64,000 bases of DNA from the NCBI GenBank assembly GCA_022844405.1, contig JALHLV010000002.1, positions 1 through 64,000 of the forward strand, written 5' to 3'. Below the pieces are notes generated by a model, which was not told the DNA's origin, made no database searches, and saw nothing but the letters and a program-made list of their open reading frames with translations. Source of the DNA: Sphingomonadales bacterium. GTDB taxonomy: Bacteria; Pseudomonadota; Alphaproteobacteria; SMXS01. Positions 24,092 through 32,056 of the stretch are shown one piece after another (positions within the stretch are counted from its first letter, which is position 1; every line of letters begins with the position of its first letter). The translations under genes and the position numbers were made by a program.

Positions 24092-26487
24092 GGGGCTAAC
24101 TTCAAATCGGATGGATTGATGACACGAATTACGACGTAGACTGGCGATTTGGCATCCGGCTCGAACCCATCTTGGGTAGTGAAAGCGCGCTTAACTACCC
24201 AATGATATACACCCGAAGGAGAAGGCGAAGTAGCATTTACTATTGTATCCGTTGGATTATACGGAGTTACAGCGCCCCCAACACTTTGAACGCCACAGCT
24301 ACTACTAGCACATATCTCGGGAATAACGGCTAGCGTATTAGTGTTTGTTAATTGGGTGCCGTAGGCCCTAGCATTTACTTCAAATCCTTGGCCCAGAGGG
24401 TGTAGGCCACCGGAAGCGGCTTCAACTCGCAGCTGGCTGCCACCCGTCAGATTAACCGTTTGGCCAGCATCTAGCCCAACTCCCGTTGACCACGCGGACG
24501 ACGTTAGAGTAGGAGTGGGTACATAGCCGTATGGGTTCGCATCGACCGACGCTAAACCACTCGGATCGGTACGACCTGTTGGACTGTTACGGACATACGC
24601 GTAAAGGTTCATATCATCGCTGTAACCGACAGGGTCCGTTTGAAGGAACCTGCCGAGTTCCGGGCTGTAATAACGCGCCCTATAGTAGTAGAGGCCGGTC
24701 TCCTCGTCCAGCCGACGGCCAGTGTAGCGGTAAGGATTACCGGCCAATCCATCGGTGCTGCCCCCCCAAGCATCATAGCGGAATGTCTCCGCCAGGTCGC
24801 CGCTGTCCTCAGTCGTGGCAACAGTGCTGCCCTGATGGTTGACCTGATAGTACTGCCGGTCCCCAGTGCTATCCACCAGCGCGATCCGCTCATCCACGCC
24901 TGGCCCATAGACGTAGCGCCGCAGCAGATTTCCAGTGCTGCGGTCATACTCAGCAATCTCCTCCTGCCCGTCCGACAGATAGTCGGTCGTGTCCGAGTTT
25001 ACCGTCTTGGACGAGCGGCGGGACACCGGGTCATAAGCGTAGGTTGCGTCGTCAACCGGCGTATCCGTCGCCGTCAGTCTATTGAGGGCGTCATAGGTGT
25101 AGGCATGAGCATTGCCTCCAAAGGTGAAGCCGGTCAGGTTGCCCTTGGCATCGTAGGTGGCGCTGACCGAGTCTACGTCCGTGTATTGATTTTGCCCATT
25201 GGATGTGTAGGTCAGGCTGTTATTGGCCGGCGGCGTCCACCCAAACACTGCGTCGCTCGTATCGACGCTGGTGATCAAATGGGTGTCGTCATGGCCATAG
25301 GCGAACGACAGGCTGAATCCCGAACTGGCGGTGAGGCCGATGTCCGTCAGATCATTGTCTATCTCGTAGGCGTAGGTTGTTTGGGCGCCGTTGCCCAGGG
25401 TAAGCAGCACGCGGCGGGACAGATCATCGTACCCGTAGGTCGCCAGGGTCGTGGTGCCGTTCTCCTTGACCACCGTCAGGCGGTTCAACTGATCGTATTC
25501 ATAGGTCACGTAGTAACTGTCCGGCCAGGTAACCCGGGTGCGGTTACCGTTGTCGTCATAGTGATAGGCGACCGTTCGCGTCGGGCCAGAACTGGTGTGC
25601 TCCACCGCGACATCCTCAAGCCGCCCAGCGGTGTCGTAATCATAGGCAAGCGACTGGCCGTCCGAACCTGCCTGGGTCAGCACCCGGGCGGCGAGGTCGT
25701 ATGTAATCGTTACCGTCGGCGCTCCGGGAATCGTCTTTTCCACGACCCGGTTTAAGTTGTCGTAATCGAACCCGATCACTTGGTTCGCCCGGTTGCGGCG
25801 CGACAGCACATTGCCAGCATCGTCATAGGTCAGCAGTTCATAATCGCCTGTGTCCACCTGGCCCGCTGTTGTCTTGCTCGGAAACAGAGTCTTCTTCTGC
25901 CTATCGAATACATCGTACTCGTACTCGGTCCGGTTCCCCTTGGCGTCCTCGACCGCCACCAGCAAACCGTTCTCGTCATACTCGTTGGTCCGATAGTCCT
26001 GCGCCAGCGCGGTTCCGACAGCGCGCTTTGCGACTAGCACCCGGTCCATCGCATCGTACATGAATTTGGACTTTCGGCCTTCTGCATCGGTTACCTCGTC
26101 TACCCGGTCCAGTTCGTCATAGATGGTCGTGGTGACATGACCCTGCGGATCGGTCACGGTCGCCACCTTGCCAGTCGGCGTATAGGTGGTCGCCGTCGTC
26201 TGCCACGCCGTACCGGAGATGCCGGTTTCCACGCGCGTCTCCACCACCCGGCTCATCTCGTCATAATCGATCTGGGTGACGAAGCTGAATGGTGACGGCG
26301 CCGTGACCTGAGTTACCCGGCGCATGTCGTCGAACACAGATACAGTCTCATTGCCCTCGGGATCGGTCACATTGGTCCGGTTACCGATATCGTCGTACTC
26401 GAATACCGTCTGCAGATTGAGCCGCCCGGATCCATAGTCGGCGGTCGTCGTCAGCACGTCCCCCGTGGGGTTACGGTGACAGTGCAC
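24088..26487 (-). CDS. Rhs/YD-repeat protein, N-terminally truncated, with variable C-terminal tail
   Basis: The frame gives about 799 residues. Many YD repeats (YDxxGRLxxV-type, for example YDYDTAGRLEDV and YEYDQLNRLTVV) form the shell. The Rhs core follows: PYRYTGRRLDEETGLYYYRA and ELGRFLQTDPVGYSDDMNLY, then AYVRNSPTGRTDPSG at about 630-645. The last 150 residues (two Cys in EICASSSCG) match no family I recognise and would be the effector tip. The only start available is a GTG at 26487 inside repeat copy C, with a stop codon directly before it. Signal, PAAR and N-terminal shell parts are missing. It may be a displaced orphan tip or a broken gene. Confidence 0.8.
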   Translation of the reverse strand: MHCHRNPTGDVLTTTADYGSGRLNLQTVFEYDDIGNRTNVTDPEGNETVSVFDDMRRVTQVTAPSPFSFVTQIDYDEMSRVVETRVETGISGTAWQTTATTYTPTGKVATVTDPQGHVTTTIYDELDRVDEVTDAEGRKSKFMYDAMDRVLVAKRAVGTALAQDYRTNEYDENGLLVAVEDAKGNRTEYEYDVFDRQKKTLFPSKTTAGQVDTGDYELLTYDDAGNVLSRRNRANQVIGFDYDNLNRVVEKTIPGAPTVTITYDLAARVLTQAGSDGQSLAYDYDTAGRLEDVAVEHTSSGPTRTVAYHYDDNGNRTRVTWPDSYYVTYEYDQLNRLTVVKENGTTTLATYGYDDLSRRVLLTLGNGAQTTYAYEIDNDLTDIGLTASSGFSLSFAYGHDDTHLITSVDTSDAVFGWTPPANNSLTYTSNGQNQYTDVDSVSATYDAKGNLTGFTFGGNAHAYTYDALNRLTATDTPVDDATYAYDPVSRRSSKTVNSDTTDYLSDGQEEIAEYDRSTGNLLRRYVYGPGVDERIALVDSTGDRQYYQVNHQGSTVATTEDSGDLAETFRYDAWGGSTDGLAGNPYRYTGRRLDEETGLYYYRARYYSPELGRFLQTDPVGYSDDMNLYAYVRNSPTGRTDPSGLASVDANPYGYVPTPTLTSSAWSTGVGLDAGQTVNLTGGSQLRVEAASGGLHPLGQGFEVNARAYGTQLTNTNTLAVIPEICASSSCGVQSVGGAVTPYNPTDTIVNATSPSPSGVYHWVVKRAFTTQDGFEPDAKSPVYVVIRVINPSDLKLAP

Positions 26488-26492
26488 TTAAT
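26471..26492. repeat. RAYT-type terminal repeat, copy C
   Basis: GGTGACAGTGCACTTAA at 26474-26490 is identical to copy A, is preceded by TTAC and followed by T. It is inverted relative to copy B 2.9 kb away. It forms the 5' end of the Rhs frame, supplying its GTG start codon, and so marks the breakpoint that removed the Rhs N-terminus. Confidence 0.85.
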
Positions 26493-26526
26493 ATATGCTT
26501 ATGGGCGGCGTCGAACGATAAGCGCC

Positions 26527-27410
26527 TCAAGGATTGCAGTTGTCGCAATACATCGATGCGACCGAGCGGCGTCCATCGGCCCGCGGCACCGGGATGACGT
26601 GCGCGCAGCCGGCACAGCCGAACACCTCATGCGACACCCAGCTGGTGGGCGCGCCGCAGGCCTCGCAGGGCAGGCCGCGCTCGGCGCGCACACGCCCCCA
26701 TCCGGGCAATCCGCAGCCGGACAGGGCGTCGCGAGGCGCAGGGTCAGGCGCGCCGCCGCGGCCCGGATCACCGCCATGCGCGTCGGATTGACATGCGCCC
26801 TCATGTCGGTATCGACCCGCGCGCGTCCGGTCTCGGACAGTGCCGCCGCCTCCCCGATGGCGCGGGCGAGGGCGTCGTGGCCGACGAGGCCCGTGCTGGC
26901 GCGCCACGGGCCGTTGCAGACTTCCGGCACGACCGTGAGGGCGTGGCCGGGGAAACCCGCCTTGTCCGGGAAGGCGCCCAGTTCGTCGGCCGACCGGACG
27001 CTGATGCTGGCGAAGTTGGTTTTCAGCGAAACCACGGATTCCACGAGTTCGATGCCCCATGCGCTATCGATGAAAACGGCCACCTCGTGATCGCAGGGGA
27101 GAAGGTAGAGGTGCGGATGCGGGCCGAACGAGCCCTCGTTGGCGAACGCCGCGGCCGTGCCGGCGGCCGCCATGCCCATGCCGGCCTTTCGCAGGGCGAC
27201 CTCTGCCGGCGTGCCGACGCGGGGCACCTCGCCGGTGAAACTTCCAAGCTGGTTGGTGTCGATGTCGGGCACGACCAGCGAGGCGTCCAGATGACGTCGG
27301 ACAGGCGGACCGAATGCGCGCGCCTTGCCGTGCATGGTCGCGAGGCAGATGCTGGCGCCACGGTATGGCCAGGCCGTCCCGCGGCGCGATGGGGATTCGA
27401 AGGTGTTCAA
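26527..27410 (-). pseudogene. DUF6671 family gene with a single-base frameshift
   Basis: From the ATG at 27410 the frame matches DUF6671: YRGASICLATMHGKARAFGP, DTNQLGSFTGEVPR, GSFGPHPHLYLLP, ESVVSLKTNFASI and RAHVNPTRMAVIRAAAARL. It then derails after LRLATPCP. The zinc-finger end (GLPGWGRVRAERGLPCEACG, then GCAGCAHVIPVPRADGR and MYCDNCNP) is intact in the next frame, ending at 26527. One C/G is missing near 26716. The read-through frame instead ends at 26499. It could be a true mutation or a sequence error; the family function is unknown. Confidence 0.85.
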
Positions 27411-27570
27411 GGCCGACCCGCCCGGTTGCCAGACCGACTGGCCGGTCCATCCTAGCCGTCGGGAGCATCAGCCATCATTGGCATTCTCGATCATAAAAAT
27501 TTTCAAATTCTGCTTACCAAATGCATCGAGTTTGCTCATGGTGCAGAGGCGAGCAACCGAGGGAACCCAC

Positions 27571-28491
27571 GTGCCGACTCTGCGCAACCTGGATATCGAC
27601 CTGTTACGCGCGTTCGTGACCATCGCCGACACCGGCAGCTTCACCCGGGCCGCCGACAGGCTGTACAGGACCCAGTCGACGATCAGCCTTCAGATCAAGA
27701 AGCTGGAGGACCAGCTCGGCCGGCAACTGCTGGAGCGCAATGCCCGGCATGTGCGGCTGACCGCGGAGGGGGAGAGCATGCTCTCCTATTGCCGGCAGAT
27801 GCTGCAGTTGAACGACGAGCTGGTGTCGCTGGTTCGCGAGCCGGATCTGGAAGGCCTGGTGCGCCTGGGAACCCCCGAGGATTTCGCCACCATGCACCTG
27901 CCCGGCGTTCTCGCGCGCTTTGCCCAGGCACACCCGCGCGTCGCCCTCGAAGTCACCTGCGACCTCACGCTCAATCTCATGGAGCGCTTCCAGGCCGGCG
28001 ATTTCGACCTGGTGCTCGTCAAGCGCGAGCCCATGGGGCCCGTGTTGGGCGCGAAGGTCTGGCGCGAGCCGCTGGTCTGGGCGGCGGCGCCCGGAAGATC
28101 GTTCGACCGGGAGCATCCGTTGCCGCTGATCGTCTCGCCGCAGCCCTGCGTCTACAGGAACCGGGCGATGACCGCGCTTGACAGGGCGGGCCGCAAATGG
28201 CGCGTCGCCTACACCAGCCCCAGCCTCGCCGGCACGCAGGCGGCCGTGCATGCCGGCCTGGGAGTGACGATCCTTCCCAAGGAAATGGTGCCGCCCGGTC
28301 TTCAGGTGGTTGGCGAAAACGAAGGAATGCCGGACCTGGAGGACACGGAAATCGCCCTGTGCAGGTCCACCCGCAACGTCTCGAAGCCGATCGAACGCCT
28401 GGCGGAGCACATCATCCGGGCGCTTGAGATGGTCGAAGAGCCGGCGGCCCCCCGGGCGAAGGCATCCGAAAAGCCGTCGGTTCCCGCCTGA
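27571..28491 (+). CDS. LysR-type transcriptional regulator
   Basis: The 306-residue protein begins with the winged HTH LDIDLLRAFVTIADTGSFTR and AADRLYRTQSTISLQIKKLE, close to the LrhA/HexA subgroup. A periplasmic-binding-protein-like effector domain follows (LEGLVRLGTPEDFATMHLPG, GLGVTILPKEMVPPGL). The GTG at 27571 has a GAGGGA ribosome site; an ATG at 27538 is an alternative. The AT-rich upstream stretch at 27488-27540 probably contains its promoter and autoregulatory site. It converges on the MFS gene and is divergent from the DUF6671 gene. Confidence 0.9.
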   Translation: MPTLRNLDIDLLRAFVTIADTGSFTRAADRLYRTQSTISLQIKKLEDQLGRQLLERNARHVRLTAEGESMLSYCRQMLQLNDELVSLVREPDLEGLVRLGTPEDFATMHLPGVLARFAQAHPRVALEVTCDLTLNLMERFQAGDFDLVLVKREPMGPVLGAKVWREPLVWAAAPGRSFDREHPLPLIVSPQPCVYRNRAMTALDRAGRKWRVAYTSPSLAGTQAAVHAGLGVTILPKEMVPPGLQVVGENEGMPDLEDTEIALCRSTRNVSKPIERLAEHIIRALEMVEEPAAPRAKASEKPSVPA

Positions 28492-28501
28492 GACGTCACA
28501 T

Positions 28502-29866
28502 CTAGCGCCACTCCGCCGCGGCCTCGACGCTGGCGCGGAATGGCTTCAGGCCCAGCATGAGGATAATCGCGGCCAGGGGTATGGTCATCACAGCGGTCAG
28601 ACTGAGCGCCACATTCAGCTTGTCGGGGTCGAGGAGAACGTAGTCGGTCAGGAACCCGACGAGGCCCGGGCCGACGCCCATGCCGATCAGGTTCGCGAAG
28701 AACAGATAGAGCGCCGATACCTGCGCCCGCATCGGATTTGGCGTCACCGTCTGGAGCGCCGCCGCCGCCACGCCCGCCGGCATGGCGCCCAGAAACACCA
28801 CGAGGGCGAGCAGCACGAGCATCAGCTCCTGGGCCCCGACCAGCGGGAAAACGATCGCGGTTGGGGCCAGGGCGCATGCCGCCAGCATGACGACGCGCAT
28901 ATAGGCATCCGTGCGCCCCCGCTTCCTCAGCCAATCGCTGAAGGCGCCGCCAAACAGGACGCCGGCGATGCCGAACACCAGAATGATGAAGCCATACGCA
29001 TATCCGGCGTCGTAGATGAACCATCCGTGATTACGGCTGATGAACTCCGGTATCCACAGCGCGGTGCCGTAACCGAAGACCGCCAGCAGCGAAAATCCTA
29101 TGAAATGCGCGCCGAACGTGCCTTTGCGGGCCCAGAGGAAAGCGATGACCTCACGCAATGGCACGGCGTCCGACGGTGAGCTGGCCGACTCCCGCGAGCC
29201 GTAGGACCCGCCACCGCGCCGGACGGGTTCGCGGACCGTCAGCATCAACAACGCAACCAGAATGCCCGGCAGCCCGACAATGAAGAAGGTCAGTTGCCAG
29301 GCGTGAATCTCGCCCAGGACCGGGATAAGGATCGGCGGCGCGTCGGCGACGATCTGGACGACACTGGCGCCGACGATATAGGCGAGGGCGCTGCCGATGA
29401 ATATGCCCATGCTGTAGACGCTGAGCGCCCGCCCGAGCTTCTCCGGGGGAAACATGTCGGCGATCAGCGAATAGGCGGGCGGCGACAGCGCCGCCTCGCC
29501 GACACCGACGCCCATCCGTGCCAGAAACAGCGTCCAGAACGACTTCGCGAGGCCGCAGACGGCGGTCATCACGCTCCAGAAGAAAATGCCGACGGCGATG
29601 ATGTTGCGACGGTTGTGACGATCCGCGAGACGCCCGATCGGCAAGCCCAGAAGCGTGTAGAACAGCGCGAAGGCCAGGCCGCCGAGCAAGCCCACCTCGA
29701 AATCGCCGATGCCGAGGTCGCGCTTGATGGGCGTGACGAGGAGACCGAGGATCTGCCGGTCGATGAACGAAAACGTATACGCCAGCACCAGCACGCCAAC
29801 CGCGTACCAGGCCTGGGCGGGTTTCGGGAACCCGTCTCCGGAGACGTTCGAAACGGTTGATGTCAT
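28502..29866 (-). CDS. MFS transporter (spinster-like)
   Basis: The 454-residue protein begins AWYAVGVLVLAYTFSFIDRQ, the helix-1 signature (FIDRQ) of the spinster-like/aromatic compound MFS group. The loop 2-3 motif reads GRLADRHNRRNIIAVG. Motif C-like glycines occur in GVGVGEAALSPPAYSLIADMF. The second half ends GVGPGLVGFLTDYVLLDPDK. Twelve helices are expected. The substrate is unknown; relatives move organic acids or lipids. The ATG at 29866 is preferred. It could be the last gene of the minus-strand run from the MCE gene. Confidence 0.88.
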   Translation of the reverse strand: MTSTVSNVSGDGFPKPAQAWYAVGVLVLAYTFSFIDRQILGLLVTPIKRDLGIGDFEVGLLGGLAFALFYTLLGLPIGRLADRHNRRNIIAVGIFFWSVMTAVCGLAKSFWTLFLARMGVGVGEAALSPPAYSLIADMFPPEKLGRALSVYSMGIFIGSALAYIVGASVVQIVADAPPILIPVLGEIHAWQLTFFIVGLPGILVALLMLTVREPVRRGGGSYGSRESASSPSDAVPLREVIAFLWARKGTFGAHFIGFSLLAVFGYGTALWIPEFISRNHGWFIYDAGYAYGFIILVFGIAGVLFGGAFSDWLRKRGRTDAYMRVVMLAACALAPTAIVFPLVGAQELMLVLLALVVFLGAMPAGVAAAALQTVTPNPMRAQVSALYLFFANLIGMGVGPGLVGFLTDYVLLDPDKLNVALSLTAVMTIPLAAIILMLGLKPFRASVEAAAEWR

Positions 29867-29894
29867 GGCACCGATATCCTCGAGACCGTTGTTG

Positions 29895-30722
29895 TCAGGT
29901 TGAATGGGCAACGGGCTGGGCGGCTGGCCCGCGGTTCGCGGATGCCAGCTGGGTCCGCATGGCCGCCAGTTCCTCGCGCAGCAGGGCAATCTGGCACGAC
30001 AGTTGATCCTCGCCGGCCACCGCCTGCTCACGCTCGATGCCATGCATCGCGTTGACGATGATCGCGATGAAGAGGTTCAGGACAATGAACGCGGTGATCA
30101 GGATGAACGGCACGAAGAACATCCAGGCATAGGGATAGATTTCCATGATCGGGCGGACGATTCCGTCCGACCACGCCTCGAGCGTCATGATCTGGAACAG
30201 CGAAAAGAGCGAGGCGCCGATCGAACCGAACCACTCGGGAAAGCTGGCGCCGAAGAGTTTCGTGGTCATGACCGCCGAGATGTAGAACACCAGCGCGATG
30301 AGCAGGAAGACCGCGCCCATACCCGGGATGGCGCCCAGCAGCCCCTGGATCACCAGGCGCATCCGCGGCACCAGCGAGAGCAGGCGCAGGGTGCGCAGGA
30401 TTCTGAGAGCACGCAGGATCCCGGTCCCCGAGCCGAGCGTGGCCAGCGACAGCCCGACGATGATGAAGTCGAAGACATTCCAGCCGTCGCGGAAAAACGC
30501 CCAGCGGTAGACGAACAGCTTGATGGCGAGTTCACCGGTGAAGATCGCAACCGCGATCACATCGATGGCGCGCAGAACGCCGCCATACCGCTCGGCGGCG
30601 GCGGGCCAGGTTTCCATGCCCAGGGCGACGGAACTGACGACGATGACCGCCATGATCGCGCCCCGGGTCACGCCTGCTTCGATGAAGCGCTGGAGAGCGG
30701 AACTAGGGCGCGCGTTGGTCAT
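29895..30722 (-). CDS. Bacterial voltage-gated sodium channel (NaChBac/BacNav type)
   Basis: The 275-residue protein is a single six-helix channel unit that would form tetramers. S4 at about 102-124 has arginines every third residue (ILRALRILRTLRLLSLVPRM). The pore helix and filter at about 177-187 read QIMTLEAWSDG, matching the TLExWS filter of BacNav sodium channels. S6 (FILITAFIVLNLFIAIIVNAM) leads to a coiled-coil tail (EDQLSCQIALLREELAAMRT) that assembles the tetramer. The start overlaps the end of the upstream gene by 20 bases. Confidence 0.93.
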   Translation of the reverse strand: MTNARPSSALQRFIEAGVTRGAIMAVIVVSSVALGMETWPAAAERYGGVLRAIDVIAVAIFTGELAIKLFVYRWAFFRDGWNVFDFIIVGLSLATLGSGTGILRALRILRTLRLLSLVPRMRLVIQGLLGAIPGMGAVFLLIALVFYISAVMTTKLFGASFPEWFGSIGASLFSLFQIMTLEAWSDGIVRPIMEIYPYAWMFFVPFILITAFIVLNLFIAIIVNAMHGIEREQAVAGEDQLSCQIALLREELAAMRTQLASANRGPAAQPVAHST

Positions 30723-31083
30723 CGATCGCCTGCTCGATGAAAGCCAGCACAGCGTCCTCATCGACGAACACGGCAAACGCCATGCTCACCGCCATCAGGA
30801 TCATGGCGCTGTCCCAACGATTGAAACGGCCGGACTCAGCCAGTTTTTCGCGACGCCAGAAGGCCGAAAGCCCCATGCCCATCGCCGCGTAGAACGCGAA
30901 CGCCTCCATGGCCGGCAGGAACAACGGCGACGGCAGCCATGTGGCAATCATCAGCGACACGAGCAGCGGCAAGCCCACGCGGATCAGAGTTTCCCGAACC
31001 TGCCTGTCGGGAGGCCGGTGGCCGGAAGGGAGCTTGCGTTCGGGGCGCAGCCTCTGAAACTGGCGGGGAAGCATGGCGTTCAT
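30703..31083 (-). CDS. Three-helix membrane protein, unknown
   Basis: The 126-residue product has a basic N-terminal tail (QFQRLRPERKLPSGHRPPDR) and hydrophobic segments at about 36-52, 57-75 and 95-112. The last is followed by an acidic stretch (VDEDAVLAFIEQAIDDQ). No family is recognised. Its 3' end overlaps the sodium channel start by 20 bases, so the two are probably cotranslated; an auxiliary role for the channel is possible but only suggested by position. Confidence 0.65.
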   Translation of the reverse strand: MNAMLPRQFQRLRPERKLPSGHRPPDRQVRETLIRVGLPLLVSLMIATWLPSPLFLPAMEAFAFYAAMGMGLSAFWRREKLAESGRFNRWDSAMILMAVSMAFAVFVDEDAVLAFIEQAIDDQRAP

Positions 31084-31093
31084 TCCATCCCGG

Positions 31094-31408
31094 TTACGCC
31101 TCGCCGGCGGCCTCCGTCAGATAGGGCTTCACCGCCGCGAGGGCTGGGCCGCACTGGGGAACGGCGTCGGTAACGACGGCCTCGACCGAATCCACGCCAA
31201 CCGCCACCGTTACCGCGGCGCCGATGGCCCATCCCCAGTCGCCGCTCACCTTCTCGGCGAGCACGACGGGCGCTGCGGCGACGCAGCCGCGCACCTGCTC
31301 CATGACCGCGGCCGGGGCCTGCGCCCCCTGCAGCGCGTCGCTTATCCTGGCATCGAAAGGTTCGATAATGAAAATCGACACCAGGTACATGACGAAGTCG
31401 TTGATCAT
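31094..31408 (-). CDS. Small envelope-associated protein, 104 aa, unknown
   Basis: The frame from the ATG at 31408 has a strong GGAGGA at 31412-31418 just upstream. It opens MINDFVMYLVSIFIIEPFDA, a helix that could be a signal anchor. A mostly helical region follows with two Cys (QVRGCVAAAP, AVPQCGPAL) and a Gly/Ala-rich hydrophobic part (GDWGWAIGAAVTVAVGV). The stop lies 10 bases before the next gene. The function is unknown; it is probably part of the channel/Ter-like operon. Confidence 0.65.
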   Translation of the reverse strand: MINDFVMYLVSIFIIEPFDARISDALQGAQAPAAVMEQVRGCVAAAPVVLAEKVSGDWGWAIGAAVTVAVGVDSVEAVVTDAVPQCGPALAAVKPYLTEAAGEA

Positions 31409-31478
31409 GAGGTCCTCCTCGGCGTGACCGCCCTGACCGGCCAATGACGGCGGGGCCGGCAGGAACGGTCTCTCCCGG

Positions 31479-31946
31479 TCATGGCGCGTCCGCGATGTTG
31501 AACTGGGCGGGGTCGAGGCCAAGCACGTCGCAAATCCGGATGGCCGCCTCGCGCTCCTCGGCGTCGAAACCGCCGTCGGCGGCCGCGATCGCGCAGCACG
31601 CCTCGACGAGCAGCGCGGGATAGCGCTGCGCGCCCCGCAGCCTGGCGACAGCCTCGAACGCCTCGCGTTCGGCCTGGTCGTGGTCGTTGATGAAGCGGTC
31701 GCTCAGCCCTTCGAATGTCGCCAGGACGTCATCGAGGCCGAACGCCGCGATGGGCTCGAAGCCGCGGATCAGGCCCAGCATCCGTTGGCGCTCGTCCTGC
31801 GTCACCCATCCGTCGGCATAGGCGACGATGGCGCAGCCGGCGACGATCCCTTCCATGAGGTGTTCGTTGCGAGCCCTGAGAACCTCGCCGCTGAAGTCTT
31901 CCCAGGACTTCTTCGAGAATCTTCCGAGTGAACGTCGATATGGCAT
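31479..31946 (-). CDS. TerB-like tellurite resistance family protein
   Basis: The 155-residue protein resembles TerB: SWEDFSGEVLRARNEHLMEG, then two alpha-helical repeats with metal-binding-like acidic signatures (AYADGWVTQDERQRMLGLI and AAADGGFDAEEREAAIRIC). Both copies share the A-DG-x(3-5)-E pattern. TerB works with membrane TerC in metal- and stress-response complexes, and a TerC-family gene lies 110 bases upstream on the same strand. The ATG at 31946 follows AAAGGG; a longer upstream frame has no ribosome site. Confidence 0.85.
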   Translation of the reverse strand: MPYRRSLGRFSKKSWEDFSGEVLRARNEHLMEGIVAGCAIVAYADGWVTQDERQRMLGLIRGFEPIAAFGLDDVLATFEGLSDRFINDHDQAEREAFEAVARLRGAQRYPALLVEACCAIAAADGGFDAEEREAAIRICDVLGLDPAQFNIADAP

Positions 31947-32056
31947 GTTCAACCCTTTCTGCGTGTTCGGGGCCCCATCGCCCCGCGATGGTTTCCGCTC
32001 GCCGCCACCTGGCCGGACGCTGCCTCCCGGAGCGTCCGCGTACACCTCCCGGACGC

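Noticed and set aside
24640-25755. Plus-strand open frame opposite the Rhs repeats
   Set aside because: It mirrors the repeat gene on the other strand and has no family features; the YD repeats on the minus strand explain the sequence.
22675-27410. Integrase-mediated genomic island at tRNA-Phe
   Set aside because: Accessory genes do follow the tRNA, but there is no integrase gene and no repeated tRNA 3' end. The RAYT repeats explain part of the insertion instead.
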